NCBI GenBank assembly: GCA_017522105.1
Contig: JAFXAA010000037.1
Coordinates: forward strand, 1 to 52,154
DNA: 52,154 bases
From: Bacteroidales bacterium
GTDB taxonomy: Bacteria > Bacteroidota > Bacteroidia > Bacteroidales > P3
Reading direction: 5' to 3'
Of the stretch, positions 32,703-40,890 are shown one piece after another. The position numbers and the translations under genes are program-made. Within the stretch, counting starts at the first letter, position 1. Each line of letters opens with the position of its first letter. Below the pieces are notes generated by a model that had not been told where the DNA came from, made no database searches, and saw only the letters and a program-made list of their open reading frames with translations.

Positions 32703-34360
32703 CGTTGCGACGGCTTGGGTACCTTGATGGGAAACCATGACCGCACAGGCTGGTCGAGGCCCAGGCCGTTCATATAATTATATGTGGCCAGACGGAGGGC
32801 GGCGCCTACGGCTTCTATGTCGTAGGAAAATTGCGGTCCACCGTCAAGGGGTTCCCAGTCCACCTCGTTGTTGCAGAAGGGGTGTGCAGCCGTGCCTGTG
32901 CGGCGTGAGCCGAAAGCCTCGGGATGGTGTCCGCTGGGAGAGTGGCATGTCATCGCGTAGCGGTGCCAGAAAGCGCTCTGGACGATGCCCTCGTCGAACA
33001 TGCGGCGCACCGTCTCCAGTGCGTCTACGGTCTCCTGTAGCGTCTCGGTGGGGAAGCCGTACATGAGGTATGTGTGCACCATGATGCCCGCGTCGCGCAG
33101 GTGGCGGCATGCATCGGCGGTCTGCTGTATGGTGACGCCCTTGTCCATGAGCTTCAGCAGGCGGTCGCTGGCCACCTCCAAGCCTCCGCTGACGGCCACC
33201 ATGCCGGCCTCGGCCAGCAGGTCGCACAAGTCGGCCGTGTAGGCTTTCTCGAAGCGTATGTTGCCCCAGAAACTCAGCGTCAGGCCACGGCGCAGGATTT
33301 CCTCGGCCACATCGTGGAGCAGCTTGGGCGGGAGTGCCTCGTCGACGAAGTGGAATCCCGTCCGTTCCGTCTGTCCCATTACGCGCTCCATGCAGTCCAC
33401 CACCACCGAGGCCTGCGGGGCACGATAGTCGCCGATGTAGGGCAGCGAGGTGTCACAGAAGGCGCAGCGATGCCAGTAGCAGCCCTGTGCCATCACCATC
33501 TTGTTCCATCGCCCTTGGCTCCAGAGGCGGTGCATGGGGTTGGTTATCTCGGTGAGCGAGAGGTATTTGTCGAGCGGCAGGTCGCTGAAGTCTGGGCAAT
33601 AGTCAATGGCTTCGGGATGGCCGTCGATGACCACTTTGTCGCAGAACTCGTAGATGCGGGGCTCATTCAGCTGGCGCCACTCTGTATTGGGAAAACCGCC
33701 ACCGAGCTCCACCTGTGACGACGTGTGCTTCTTCAGCCATTGTCCGCAGCGCAGGGCGCCATAGAGGCATCCGGGAAATGGCACCGTGATGTCCACCTGC
33801 TCAGGGCAGAATTCTTCCACCACCTTTTCCAGCAGGCTGAGCATGATGCTGTCTATGGGCGTCGGCTCGCGCAGTAACTCGTCGTACAGAGGGTCGAACA
33901 CTGGTGCATCGTTTGACAGATATTCTGCATAGCGCACCAAGTCAAAGTGGGGGTCGACCTGCTCCCTGATGTGGTCGGCGATGTCTTCGATGAAGAGTGT
34001 GGCGAGGTGTAGCGCCTTGTCGGTGGTGCCTGCCACGCCAAACGACCACTCGAGGTTGTCCTCGTCCAGCTGCTGGAAGCGCTTGCCCTCGGGCAGCAAG
34101 CTGCGGTTGGCGATCCGCGGGCCCAGCGTGTCGTCCTGGCCCCGGAGGAACCGCTTGACGGGCCCGATCAGGCGCGCCTCGCGCTCGAGGCCGATATGGC
34201 GCAGGAAACCCTCCGACAGCACCCGGTCGGCCAATTCGACACCCAGGTCCACCTGCCGCACCGTATGGCCCTGCGCGACATACAGCCCCTTCAGGTAGGC
34301 CGTAGCCGGATAGGGTGTGTTGAGCTGTGTCAGCGGCGGAGTGAGGAGCAGGATGCGCAT
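32696..34360 (-). CDS. B12-binding-type radical SAM protein of unknown substrate
   Basis: 554 residues. The N-terminal domain (MRILLLTPPLTQLNTPYPATAYLKGLY) resembles the Rossmann-like B12-binding module of this superfamily, but the cobalamin DxHxxG motif is not obvious. The radical SAM core starts near residue 285 with GCYWHRCAFCDT, i.e. cysteines 294, 299 and 302, spaced C-x4-C-x2-C instead of the common C-x3-C-x2-C. It continues with FHFVDEALPP, SGGLEVASDRLLKLMDKGV and YLMYGFPTET, all typical of the BchE/P-methylase class. The substrate is unknown. Downstream of the DUF2130 gene (6 bp gap) on the same strand. Confidence 0.85.
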   Translation of the reverse strand: MRILLLTPPLTQLNTPYPATAYLKGLYVAQGHTVRQVDLGVELADRVLSEGFLRHIGLEREARLIGPVKRFLRGQDDTLGPRIANRSLLPEGKRFQQLDEDNLEWSFGVAGTTDKALHLATLFIEDIADHIREQVDPHFDLVRYAEYLSNDAPVFDPLYDELLREPTPIDSIMLSLLEKVVEEFCPEQVDITVPFPGCLYGALRCGQWLKKHTSSQVELGGGFPNTEWRQLNEPRIYEFCDKVVIDGHPEAIDYCPDFSDLPLDKYLSLTEITNPMHRLWSQGRWNKMVMAQGCYWHRCAFCDTSLPYIGDYRAPQASVVVDCMERVMGQTERTGFHFVDEALPPKLLHDVAEEILRRGLTLSFWGNIRFEKAYTADLCDLLAEAGMVAVSGGLEVASDRLLKLMDKGVTIQQTADACRHLRDAGIMVHTYLMYGFPTETLQETVDALETVRRMFDEGIVQSAFWHRYAMTCHSPSGHHPEAFGSRRTGTAAHPFCNNEVDWEPLDGGPQFSYDIEAVGAALRLATYNYMNGLGLDQPVRSWFPIKVPKPSQRQ

Positions 34361-34366
34361 GGGTGG

Positions 34367-35701
34367 CTATTCTTCCGTGGCAGGGTCGTTGGTGCGCGCC
34401 TCCTCGAAGCGCTTGCGCATCGTCTTGTTGCCCCAGGTGAGCTTCTTGATGGTCAGGTTTTCAGTCTCGTTGCCCGCCTTGCGCAGCGACTCCTCCGAGC
34501 CGACCAGGGCGGCGCGCACATCTTGCAGGTGCTTGATTGACTTGTCAATCTCCTCGATGGCGGTGTTGAACTTCTTGTGTGCCTGCGCATAGTTTTTGCT
34601 GAAGGCATCCTTGAAGTTCTCCAGCTTCTCCTCGAACTTGGAGACGTCGATGGTCTGCTGCTCGGCCATGAGCAGCTTGCGCTTGTACTCTATCGTCTTG
34701 CGCGAGGTCTGCACCAGCAGGGTGATGAGCGGGATGAAGAACTGGGGCCGGATGACGTACATCTTCTCATGCACGTGCGACATGTCCACGATGCCGGTGT
34801 TGTAGAGCTCGTTGTCGCTCTCCAGCATCGACACCAGCACGGCATACTCGCAGTTCTTCTTTCGGCGGTCGCTGTCCAGCTTGTCCAGGAAGTCGACATT
34901 GCGGTGCTTGCGGGCGGTGTCGTCGTTCTCGTTCTTCATCTCGAACATGATGGAGATGTACTCGATGCCGTCCTCCGAGTCGCGAAAGATGAAATCGCCC
35001 TTGGTCCCCTCCGATGCGTCGTTGTCCTTGTCGAAGTAGGCATTGGGGAGAATGGAGCGGATCGTGGTGTTGTACAGGTAGTTGCAGTGCTGCTCGAGCG
35101 ACTCGCCCACCATCTTTGTAGAGAGGCGCGTCTTCATGTCCTTGTAGTAGTCGACCAGCTCGCGGCTCTGCTTAAGCTGCAGTTCGTAGTTGTTCTTGAT
35201 CGACTGCTCGCGCTCCGAGGCTGTCTTCTGCTCGGTGATGACCTGCAGCTTGAGGCGCTCGATCTCGTTGTCACGGTTGTGCAACTCGTCCTTGGTCCGG
35301 TTCTGCTCCTCGAGGCGTGCCATATCGACCTGCGCTTTGCCGCGCTCAATTTCGGCCTTAAGGCGGACCACCTCCTGCTGCATCGCGGCCATCTGGCGCT
35401 CCATCTTGAGGTGCTCCTCAGTGCGGATGGCCTCCTCCTGGCTGCGCAGACGCCCGATCTCGTTGTCGCGGTCCTTGATGGCGTTATCCTTCTGGTTCAG
35501 CACGTTCAGGTACTCCTGTTCGCGTGCCAACTCGCGGTTGCGTATCTCGGCCGTGCGGCGCTGGTCTATTTCGTGCAGACGGGCTTCTAGTTCCTGGGCG
35601 AACTCGCGGTTCTTCACCTGGCTCAGGATAGAGGCATAGCTGGCCTCGTCGACGGTGAACACCTTGTTGCAGTGGGGACAAACGATCTCTTTCATATCCA
35701 A
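34367..35701 (-). CDS. DUF2130 domain protein with N-terminal zinc finger-like motif and coiled coil
   Basis: 444 residues (the Met at position 3 is an alternative start). A CPHC motif near the N-terminus may be half a zinc ribbon. Residues about 40-200 are a charged coiled coil (QEEAIRTEEHLKMERQMAA). The DUF2130 region follows with YYKDMKTRLSTKMVGESLEQHC, GTKGDFIFRDSEDGIEYISIMFEMKNENDD and YAVLVSMLESDNELYNTGI, a PD-(D/E)xK-like D...E-x-K pattern. Related proteins are of unknown function and often lie near restriction or DNA-related genes; no such neighbour is visible here. It overlaps no gene but is only 6 bp from the radical SAM gene. Confidence 0.88.
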   Translation of the reverse strand: MDMKEIVCPHCNKVFTVDEASYASILSQVKNREFAQELEARLHEIDQRRTAEIRNRELAREQEYLNVLNQKDNAIKDRDNEIGRLRSQEEAIRTEEHLKMERQMAAMQQEVVRLKAEIERGKAQVDMARLEEQNRTKDELHNRDNEIERLKLQVITEQKTASEREQSIKNNYELQLKQSRELVDYYKDMKTRLSTKMVGESLEQHCNYLYNTTIRSILPNAYFDKDNDASEGTKGDFIFRDSEDGIEYISIMFEMKNENDDTARKHRNVDFLDKLDSDRRKKNCEYAVLVSMLESDNELYNTGIVDMSHVHEKMYVIRPQFFIPLITLLVQTSRKTIEYKRKLLMAEQQTIDVSKFEEKLENFKDAFSKNYAQAHKKFNTAIEEIDKSIKHLQDVRAALVGSEESLRKAGNETENLTIKKLTWGNKTMRKRFEEARTNDPATEE

Positions 35702-35714
35702 TCATTACGGTTAT

Positions 35715-35749
35715 AACAAATCCGCCACCGGCGGGGTGGCGGATTTGTT
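35715..35749 (-). terminator. Terminator hairpin between the C1 peptidase and DUF2130 genes
   Basis: AACAAATCCGCCACC (35715-35729) and its inverse (35735-35749) flank CGGCG. On the minus strand the stem is followed by a short U-containing run, fitting termination of the peptidase transcript. Confidence 0.75.
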
Positions 35750-35767
35750 CGTCACTGGCGTGGCGGT

Positions 35768-37030
35768 TTATTTCTTTTTACCCTTTTTGGCAGGGGCTTT
35801 GGCGCTGTCCTGGATGCCGAGTTTGGCCTTGATGGCGGCGGGGATGGCGTCCTTGTGGACAACGATGTTCATGGTCTTGTAGCGGGCAAATGCTTTGCTG
35901 ACGAAGAAGTTGCCGCCGAACTCGCCGTTGTACTTGCCCCAGCTGTTCTTCACCATGTAGTACTCGTTGCCCATCTGATCCTTGGCCTTGCCAAAGATGA
36001 GCATGCCGTGGTCGTCGGTGGTCTCCCAGTTGTCGTAGGCCTGCTGGCGCTCCTCTTGGGTCACCCAGCGCTGCGGTGTGGGGTGCTTGGCGGCCTCGTC
36101 GGCAATTTCGCTGGCGCTCATGCCGCTCCACTTAGCCTGGTCGCTACCAACCTTGGCGGCAGCTTTGCCGTCGGTGGCCGGCAGGACGGCGAAGCCCTTG
36201 CGGGTGTAGCGGAAGCCCTGCTCGCTGACGTCAGAGCCCCAGGCGATGGTGTAGCCGTTGTCGATGGCGTAGTCGAAAATCTCCATCATCTCGTCCAGAG
36301 GCACGTTATAGCTCTGGCCCCAGCGCCAGTTGTCCTGAATCTCGAGGACGAAGGGCTCGTAGAAGGGGTGATGGGTGTAGGAGGTGATGCTGACGTAGTC
36401 ATCGGGGTTCAGGCCGAGGCTCTCGCCGAAGCTCTTGGGGGTGTACTCGACGCCCTTGTAGTTGAACTTCTCGGGTATCTTGCCGAGGTAGGTCTCGTGG
36501 ACGGCCTGGACGGCTTTGAGCCACAGGGGCTGGCCGTCGGGGCTGTACTGCAGCTTCTTCAGTTTGCCTTTGGCCACGGCCTCCACCATCACGTCGGTCA
36601 GGGCGCTGAGCTCGGTGTGGTTGCTCAGGGTGTCGCCGTAGGCGGCGCCGGCGGGCATCACCTCGTCGGGCACCATGCCGTAGTGCTTGAGACAGTAGAT
36701 CACATCGTTGAAGGCGCCACCCTGGCTGAAGCTCACGTCGCCGTGGGTACGCACGGCGGCCATGGCACGGTCGTTGTAGGTCTTCTCGACCACGTACATC
36801 TCGCTCAGGTCGTACTCGCCCTTGCCCAGGCGGAGCAGCTCGGCCTCGAGGAAGGCGATGCCGCTGTAGCTCCAGCAAGTGCCGGCATTGTTCTGGTCTT
36901 TGACGGAGGTAACGGGGATCACCTTCACGGTGTCAAACTTGTAGCCCTCGTCCTCTTTCTTCTCCTCCTGTGCTAACACGGAGGTGGCGCAAATGGCAAT
37001 GGCGCCAAGGGTCAGGAATGCTTTTTTCAT
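35768..37030 (-). CDS. Secreted C1-family cysteine peptidase (aminopeptidase C / bleomycin hydrolase type)
   Basis: 420 residues with a type I signal peptide (ending SVLAQ). The catalytic set is complete: Gln46 and Cys52 in VKDQNNAGTCWSYSG, His in DDHGMLIFG and Asn in YMVKNSWGKY. The sequence between matches the bleomycin-hydrolase-like branch (SFSQGGAFNDVIYCLKHYGMVPDEVMP). The C-terminus is Lys-rich (KAPAKKGKKK). Classical PepC is cytoplasmic, but Bacteroidales commonly carry this exported version, which probably trims peptides in the periplasm or outside. A consensus promoter lies 48 bp upstream. Confidence 0.92.
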   Translation of the reverse strand: MKKAFLTLGAIAICATSVLAQEEKKEDEGYKFDTVKVIPVTSVKDQNNAGTCWSYSGIAFLEAELLRLGKGEYDLSEMYVVEKTYNDRAMAAVRTHGDVSFSQGGAFNDVIYCLKHYGMVPDEVMPAGAAYGDTLSNHTELSALTDVMVEAVAKGKLKKLQYSPDGQPLWLKAVQAVHETYLGKIPEKFNYKGVEYTPKSFGESLGLNPDDYVSITSYTHHPFYEPFVLEIQDNWRWGQSYNVPLDEMMEIFDYAIDNGYTIAWGSDVSEQGFRYTRKGFAVLPATDGKAAAKVGSDQAKWSGMSASEIADEAAKHPTPQRWVTQEERQQAYDNWETTDDHGMLIFGKAKDQMGNEYYMVKNSWGKYNGEFGGNFFVSKAFARYKTMNIVVHKDAIPAAIKAKLGIQDSAKAPAKKGKKK

Positions 37031-37077
37031 TAGTATGTAATTGTTTGTTATTATTTATTTGTACTAAAAATGCGGTG

Positions 37078-37109
37078 CAAAGATACGACAATTATTTGTA
37101 CTGGCCAAA
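37078..37109 (-). promoter_or_regulatory. Promoter of the C1 peptidase gene
   Basis: On the minus strand TTTGG (37105-37109) and TATCTTTG (37078-37085) are about 19-20 nt apart, a near-perfect consensus. Confidence 0.8.
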
Positions 37110-37115
37110 TCTTTT

Positions 37116-38093
37116 TTACATCGCATCAATGACGGTGGTGTCGTGCTTGCCTTTGACGATTGTGTTGTATTCCGTGCCCTTCTTGGTGGGTATGCGCACC
37201 TTGTAGCTCTTGCCGTCCTTGTTCTTCAGTTTGTCGGTGGTAATCCACGGGTTCATGGTGCGCACCATCTTGTAGCTCGTGCCGTTGTCTGCGGCGAACT
37301 GCACGAGGTCCACGTTCTGTCCGCCGAGCGTCACCTCCTCGTAGGGCAGCTCGGGGTATGTGTCGCAACGGCGCACCGTGTAGCCGTAGTCCTGCGGGTG
37401 CTGCATGATGAGCTTCAAGGCCAGTATGCGGTACACGTAGCGCTGCGTCTCGCGGTTGAGCATCAGCTCGTAGTAGCTCTTCTGCCGCTGGTTGGCGAGG
37501 CGCTTCTCCAAACCGTTCTCTCCGCAGTTGTAGGCCGCTGCGGCCTCCGTCCAGCCCCCGAAGCGGCGCTTCAGCTCCTTGAGGTAGCGGCAGGCGGCGC
37601 GGGTCGACGCTTCGAGGTCGTTGCGCATGTCAATCTCCTCGCTTATCTCCAGCCCGTAGGTCTGTCCCGTCGACTTCATGAACTGCCAGTAGCCCTGTGC
37701 GCCAGCGGGCGAGGTGACGTTCTGCAGGCCGCTTTCTATGACGCAGAGGTACTTCATGTCCTGCGGCACATGCTCTTCCTTCAGTATGCGCTCTATGGTG
37801 GGGAAGACGCGCGCGGCGCGCTTGATGTTGAAGAGCGTGTTGCTCTGGTAGTACATGTTGCTCACCAGCTCACGGTCCAGCCCTTCGCGCACATACCACA
37901 GGTTGAGCGGCACGCGCTCGCCGCAGAAGTACAGCGTGTCGGGCATCGGCGGCGCGTAGACGTGGTAGCCGGCGCGTATGGCCTTGGTCAGTATCTCGTC
38001 GCTGTTGTCCTCCTTGCGGGTGGCGAAAATAAAGGCCTCGCCTGCTATAGCCAGCGAAGCCAGTATAATAGCTATTATTGATAGCTTCTTCAT
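37116..38093 (-). CDS. Lytic murein transglycosylase with C-terminal LysM-like segment (MltD-like)
   Basis: 325 residues from the ATG at 38093, which overlaps the coaBC stop (ATGA). A signal anchor (LSIIAIILASLAIAGEAFIFA) is followed by an SLT domain with the catalytic Glu in CVIESGLQNVTSPAGAQGYWQFM and the AAAAYNCGENGL motif. The C-terminus has a degenerate LysM-like segment (VDLVQFAADNGTSYKMVRTMNPW). It cleaves peptidoglycan strands in the periplasm. It ends the bamD / omega / coaBC operon, in the position where other Bacteroides carry a DUF4835 gene or recN. Confidence 0.9.
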   Translation of the reverse strand: MKKLSIIAIILASLAIAGEAFIFATRKEDNSDEILTKAIRAGYHVYAPPMPDTLYFCGERVPLNLWYVREGLDRELVSNMYYQSNTLFNIKRAARVFPTIERILKEEHVPQDMKYLCVIESGLQNVTSPAGAQGYWQFMKSTGQTYGLEISEEIDMRNDLEASTRAACRYLKELKRRFGGWTEAAAAYNCGENGLEKRLANQRQKSYYELMLNRETQRYVYRILALKLIMQHPQDYGYTVRRCDTYPELPYEEVTLGGQNVDLVQFAADNGTSYKMVRTMNPWITTDKLKNKDGKSYKVRIPTKKGTEYNTIVKGKHDTTVIDAM

Positions 38094-39259
38094 GTCGTTA
38101 CGGTGTTGATTATAAGTTGCGCCACCTCCTGCTTGCTCAGCAGGGGGCTCTCCGTGCAGCTGCCGTCGCGGCCTATGATGTACACCTTGTTGGTGTCCAC
38201 GCCGAAGCCGGCGCCTTTGTCGCGCAGCGAGTTGAGGACTATGTAGTCGAGGTTCTTCTTCTCCAGCTTGCGCTGGGCGTTGGCCTCCTCGTTGTCGGTC
38301 TCCAGGGCGAAGCCCACCAGCGTCTGCCCTTCGTGTTTCATGCCGCCGAGGGTGGCCAGTATGTCGGGGTTCTGCACCAGCTCCAGGGTCATGCCCTCCG
38401 AGCCGTTCTTCTTCAGCTTGTGGTCGGCGCACTCCGCCGGACGGTAGTCGGCCACGGCGGCCGAGAGGATGGCCCCGTGGCAGCGGGGGAACACCTCGGT
38501 GGCGGCGGCGTACATCTCGCGGGCGCTCTCCACGCGGATGAGGTGTATGTGTGGATTGGCGGCGTTGAGGCTTGTGGGGCCTGTCACCAGCTCCACCTTG
38601 GCACCGGCGCCGGCCAGCGCCTCGGCCAGGGCGAAGCCCATCTTGCCGCTGCTGTAGTTGCCTATGAACCGCACGCTGTCGATGCGCTCGTAGGTGGGCC
38701 CTGCCGTGACGAGCCACCGTTCGCCGTTGAGTTTCAGTGTTGCGCCCTCGCCGATGGCGTCGACAATCTGCTGCGGTTCAGCCATGCGGCCCACGCCGCT
38801 GACGCCGCAGGCCAGCTCGCCCTCTGCGGGGCCTACCATGCGTATACCCCACGACTTGAGCGTCTCCACGTTGCGCTGCACGGCGGGGTGCGCCCACATC
38901 TCGCAGTTCATGGCTGGGGCCATGACCACTGGTTTGCCCGAGAAGGCCAGCAGCAGCGTGCTCAGCGCGTCGTCGGCTATGCCGGAGGCCACCTTCCCTA
39001 TGATGTTGGCCGTCGCCGGGGCCACCACCAGCATCTCGCCCCAGTCCTTGAGCGAGATGTGCTCGGTGCGCCCCGAGGCGAAGAGGTCGCTGTACAGCGG
39101 CGCCCCGGAGACCGTCTCCAGGGTCACCCTCGTGACGAACTCCAAAGCATGCTCTGTGGCGGCACACCGCACCTCGTGTCCTGCCTTCTTCAGCAGGCGC
39201 ACCAGCTCCGGCGCCTTGTAGGCCGCTATGCCTCCCGTGATGCCGACGATGATCTTCAT
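38090..39259 (-). CDS. coaBC: Bifunctional phosphopantothenoylcysteine decarboxylase / phosphopantothenate-cysteine ligase
   Basis: 389 residues. The decarboxylase half (1 to about 180) shows the flavin loop VVAPATANIIGK, the active-site His in EHISLKDWGE, APAMN, and the catalytic Cys in ACGVSGVGRM. The ligase half has VTAGPTYERIDSVRFIGNYSSGKMG, with the conserved Lys, and VDTNKVYIIGRDG. It catalyses two successive steps of coenzyme A synthesis in the cytoplasm. Its stop overlaps the transglycosylase start by 4 bp. Heptads (39264-39300) fill the 32-bp gap to the omega-like gene. Confidence 0.97.
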   Translation of the reverse strand: MKIIVGITGGIAAYKAPELVRLLKKAGHEVRCAATEHALEFVTRVTLETVSGAPLYSDLFASGRTEHISLKDWGEMLVVAPATANIIGKVASGIADDALSTLLLAFSGKPVVMAPAMNCEMWAHPAVQRNVETLKSWGIRMVGPAEGELACGVSGVGRMAEPQQIVDAIGEGATLKLNGERWLVTAGPTYERIDSVRFIGNYSSGKMGFALAEALAGAGAKVELVTGPTSLNAANPHIHLIRVESAREMYAAATEVFPRCHGAILSAAVADYRPAECADHKLKKNGSEGMTLELVQNPDILATLGGMKHEGQTLVGFALETDNEEANAQRKLEKKNLDYIVLNSLRDKGAGFGVDTNKVYIIGRDGSCTESPLLSKQEVAQLIINTVTT

Positions 39260-39291
39260 TGCCTCGCTATCGCATTAACGCATTGTCACAT

Positions 39292-39666
39292 TCACGCGTT
39301 CTCCTTCATCACCTCTTCTTCCATGGCCTCGAAGCGGGCTGCCTGCTGGTCCTCCTTGGCGGGGTTGCGGTAGTAGATCTGTCCTTCGAGGTATTCCTCC
39401 GTGGCTTCGAGTGTGGGTTTGGGCATCTGCTCGTAGCGGCGCACAATCTCAATCTGCTCGCGGTTCTCGAACATCTCGTCCACGCCGTCGCCGCTGCTGC
39501 GGAAGTCGTCGATGCGGCTGTGCAGCTCCTTCTTCTCTTCGGCGGCAATCTGGTTGGCGCGTTTGGTGAGCATGGCCACGGTCTCGTAGATGTTGCCGGT
39601 CTGGCGGCTGAAGTCTGCCGTGTTGCGGGTGATGGTGGTGTTGATGACTTTCTTTTTCTCTTCCAT
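39292..39666 (-). CDS. Omega-like RNA polymerase subunit (Bacteroidota RpoZ type)
   Basis: 124 residues from the ATG at 39666 (MEEKKKVINTTITRNTADFS). The segment GNIYETVAMLTKRANQIAAEEKKELHSRID matches the omega core (x-R-x-x-x-V-A-x-R-A-x-x-I), and its place between bamD and coaBC is the standard locus in Bacteroidota. The acidic tail (EAMEEEVMKENA) is a family feature. Omega promotes RNA polymerase assembly. The stop codon lies inside a short run of heptad repeats. Called mainly on context plus the short core motif. Confidence 0.82.
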   Translation of the reverse strand: MEEKKKVINTTITRNTADFSRQTGNIYETVAMLTKRANQIAAEEKKELHSRIDDFRSSGDGVDEMFENREQIEIVRRYEQMPKPTLEATEEYLEGQIYYRNPAKEDQQAARFEAMEEEVMKENA

Positions 39667-39683
39667 TGCTGTTATGTGGTTTT

Positions 39684-40487
39684 TTATTTTTCCATTTTTG
39701 CCAAGGCCTCGCGGGTCTTGGTGTATATGTCCTGCGCGTCGGCCAGCTGTTTGGGGTCGGTGATGCCGCTCACCACGCGGTCGAAGTCCGCCACCACCTG
39801 CTGCAGGCGCTCGCGCTTCTTGTCCTCGCGGCTGTTGATGGCATATTTGTAGCCCGAGTGCAGCATGTAGTACATGGCGTCGCTGCGCATGGGCGCCTCG
39901 GGGTAGAGGTTGATGAAGTTCTTGAGGCTCTCGTAGGCCGCGCGGTATTCCTCTATGAAATAGTAGCCATAGGCTATCTCGTAGTCCTTCTTCATGAGCT
40001 TGACGCGCATCTCGTCGAGGTAGCGGTTCACCTCGGGCATGCGCGTGCTGCGCGGCCACCGCTCGGCGAAGGCCTCGAACTCCTCGATGGCCTCGCGCGT
40101 GAGGCTCTGGTCCAGCGTGTAGCTCGGCGACTCCATGTACTTGCAGTAGGCCGAGAGGAAGGAGGCCTCCTCCACGCGTTCGCTGTAGGGGAACTGGCGC
40201 GCGAAGCGTTTGAACTGGTAGCCTGCGGTGAAGTAGTCCTTCTCCTTGTACAGCGCCTGGCCGTAGTACCACGATATCTCCTCGGCGTTGTCGCGCCCGC
40301 GGTAGTGCAGCGTCAGGTTCTCAAACAGCTGGATGGCCTTCGAGTAGCTGTTGTCGTTGTAATACTGCATCGCTGCCTGGTACTTGGCATCGTAATCGTT
40401 GCTCTTCAGTATCTTGTCGAACTTGTTGCAACTCGTTAGCAGCAAGACTGTTGCAAGGATATTCAGGATAAATGCGCCCTTTTTCAT
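39684..40487 (-). CDS. bamD: Outer-membrane assembly lipoprotein BamD
   Basis: 267 residues from the ATG at 40487, with lipobox LLLTSC and five TPR-like repeats, e.g. YNDNSYSKAIQLFENLTLHYRGRDNAEEISWYYGQALYKEKDYFTAGYQFKRFARQFP. It is the periplasmic lipoprotein partner of BamA in folding outer-membrane proteins. Its Bacteroidota neighbours (omega-like, coaBC) support the call. The -7 element ends 6 nt before the start codon, so the mRNA is probably leaderless or nearly so. Confidence 0.93.
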   Translation of the reverse strand: MKKGAFILNILATVLLLTSCNKFDKILKSNDYDAKYQAAMQYYNDNSYSKAIQLFENLTLHYRGRDNAEEISWYYGQALYKEKDYFTAGYQFKRFARQFPYSERVEEASFLSAYCKYMESPSYTLDQSLTREAIEEFEAFAERWPRSTRMPEVNRYLDEMRVKLMKKDYEIAYGYYFIEEYRAAYESLKNFINLYPEAPMRSDAMYYMLHSGYKYAINSREDKKRERLQQVVADFDRVVSGITDPKQLADAQDIYTKTREALAKMEK

Positions 40488-40493
40488 AGGGTG

Positions 40494-40527
40494 CAAAGAT
40501 ACAACTTTTTTTTAAACTGCGTGCAAA
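40494..40527 (-). promoter_or_regulatory. Promoter of the bamD operon, placed for a leaderless mRNA
   Basis: On the minus strand TATCTTTG (40494-40501) lies 6 nt before the bamD ATG, with TTTG at 40524-40527 (spacing about 22, slightly long). Transcription should begin at or within a few bases of the AUG. Confidence 0.65.
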
Positions 40528-40592
40528 TAATTTAAAAATGGCCCTTTGCTGCGGTGCTGTCTGTCCGCCCATGGCGCCTGTCGCCACCACCT

Positions 40593-40782
40593 CCCCTACG
40601 GCATTTCTTCCGCCGGGGGGCGTAGTTCCGTCGCCTCCGCGACGGCACTTCTTCCGCCGAGGGGTGTAGTTCCGTCGCCTGCGCGACGGCACTTCTTCAG
40701 TAGTTCTTCAGTAGTTCTTCAGTGTTTGACTGAAGAACTACTGAAGAACTACTGAAGAAATGCCGTAGGGGCTCCGTAGGGG
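40593..40782. repeat. Composite intergenic repeat: two 44-bp units plus palindrome (copy 3)
   Basis: Two 44-bp units at 40605-40648 and 40649-40692 (TTCTTCCGCCG ... GTAGTTCCGTCGC ... GACGGCAC) are followed by the palindrome with 31-bp arms (40693-40723 and 40729-40759), loop GTTTG, and a CCGTAGGGGCT tail. 44 is four times 11. The left flank resembles copy 1 (4163-4206). The loop and right flank resemble copy 2 (25197-25307). It fills the 403-bp gap between divergent genes. Confidence 0.9.
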
Positions 40783-40822
40783 ATGCGGTGCGGATTGTTC
40801 CTTAATTATTTTTTTCATCGTG

Positions 40823-40853
40823 TTGCTCACAATTCAAATTTTTTATATCTTTG
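40823..40853 (+). promoter_or_regulatory. Promoter of the beta-barrel / metallophosphoesterase pair
   Basis: TTG (40823-40825) and TATCTTTG (40846-40853) with about 20 nt between them. The leader is about 30 nt. Confidence 0.7.
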
Positions 40854-40890
40854 CAGTTTGTAAGTTAATGTATGGAATAAGGATAAGTAT

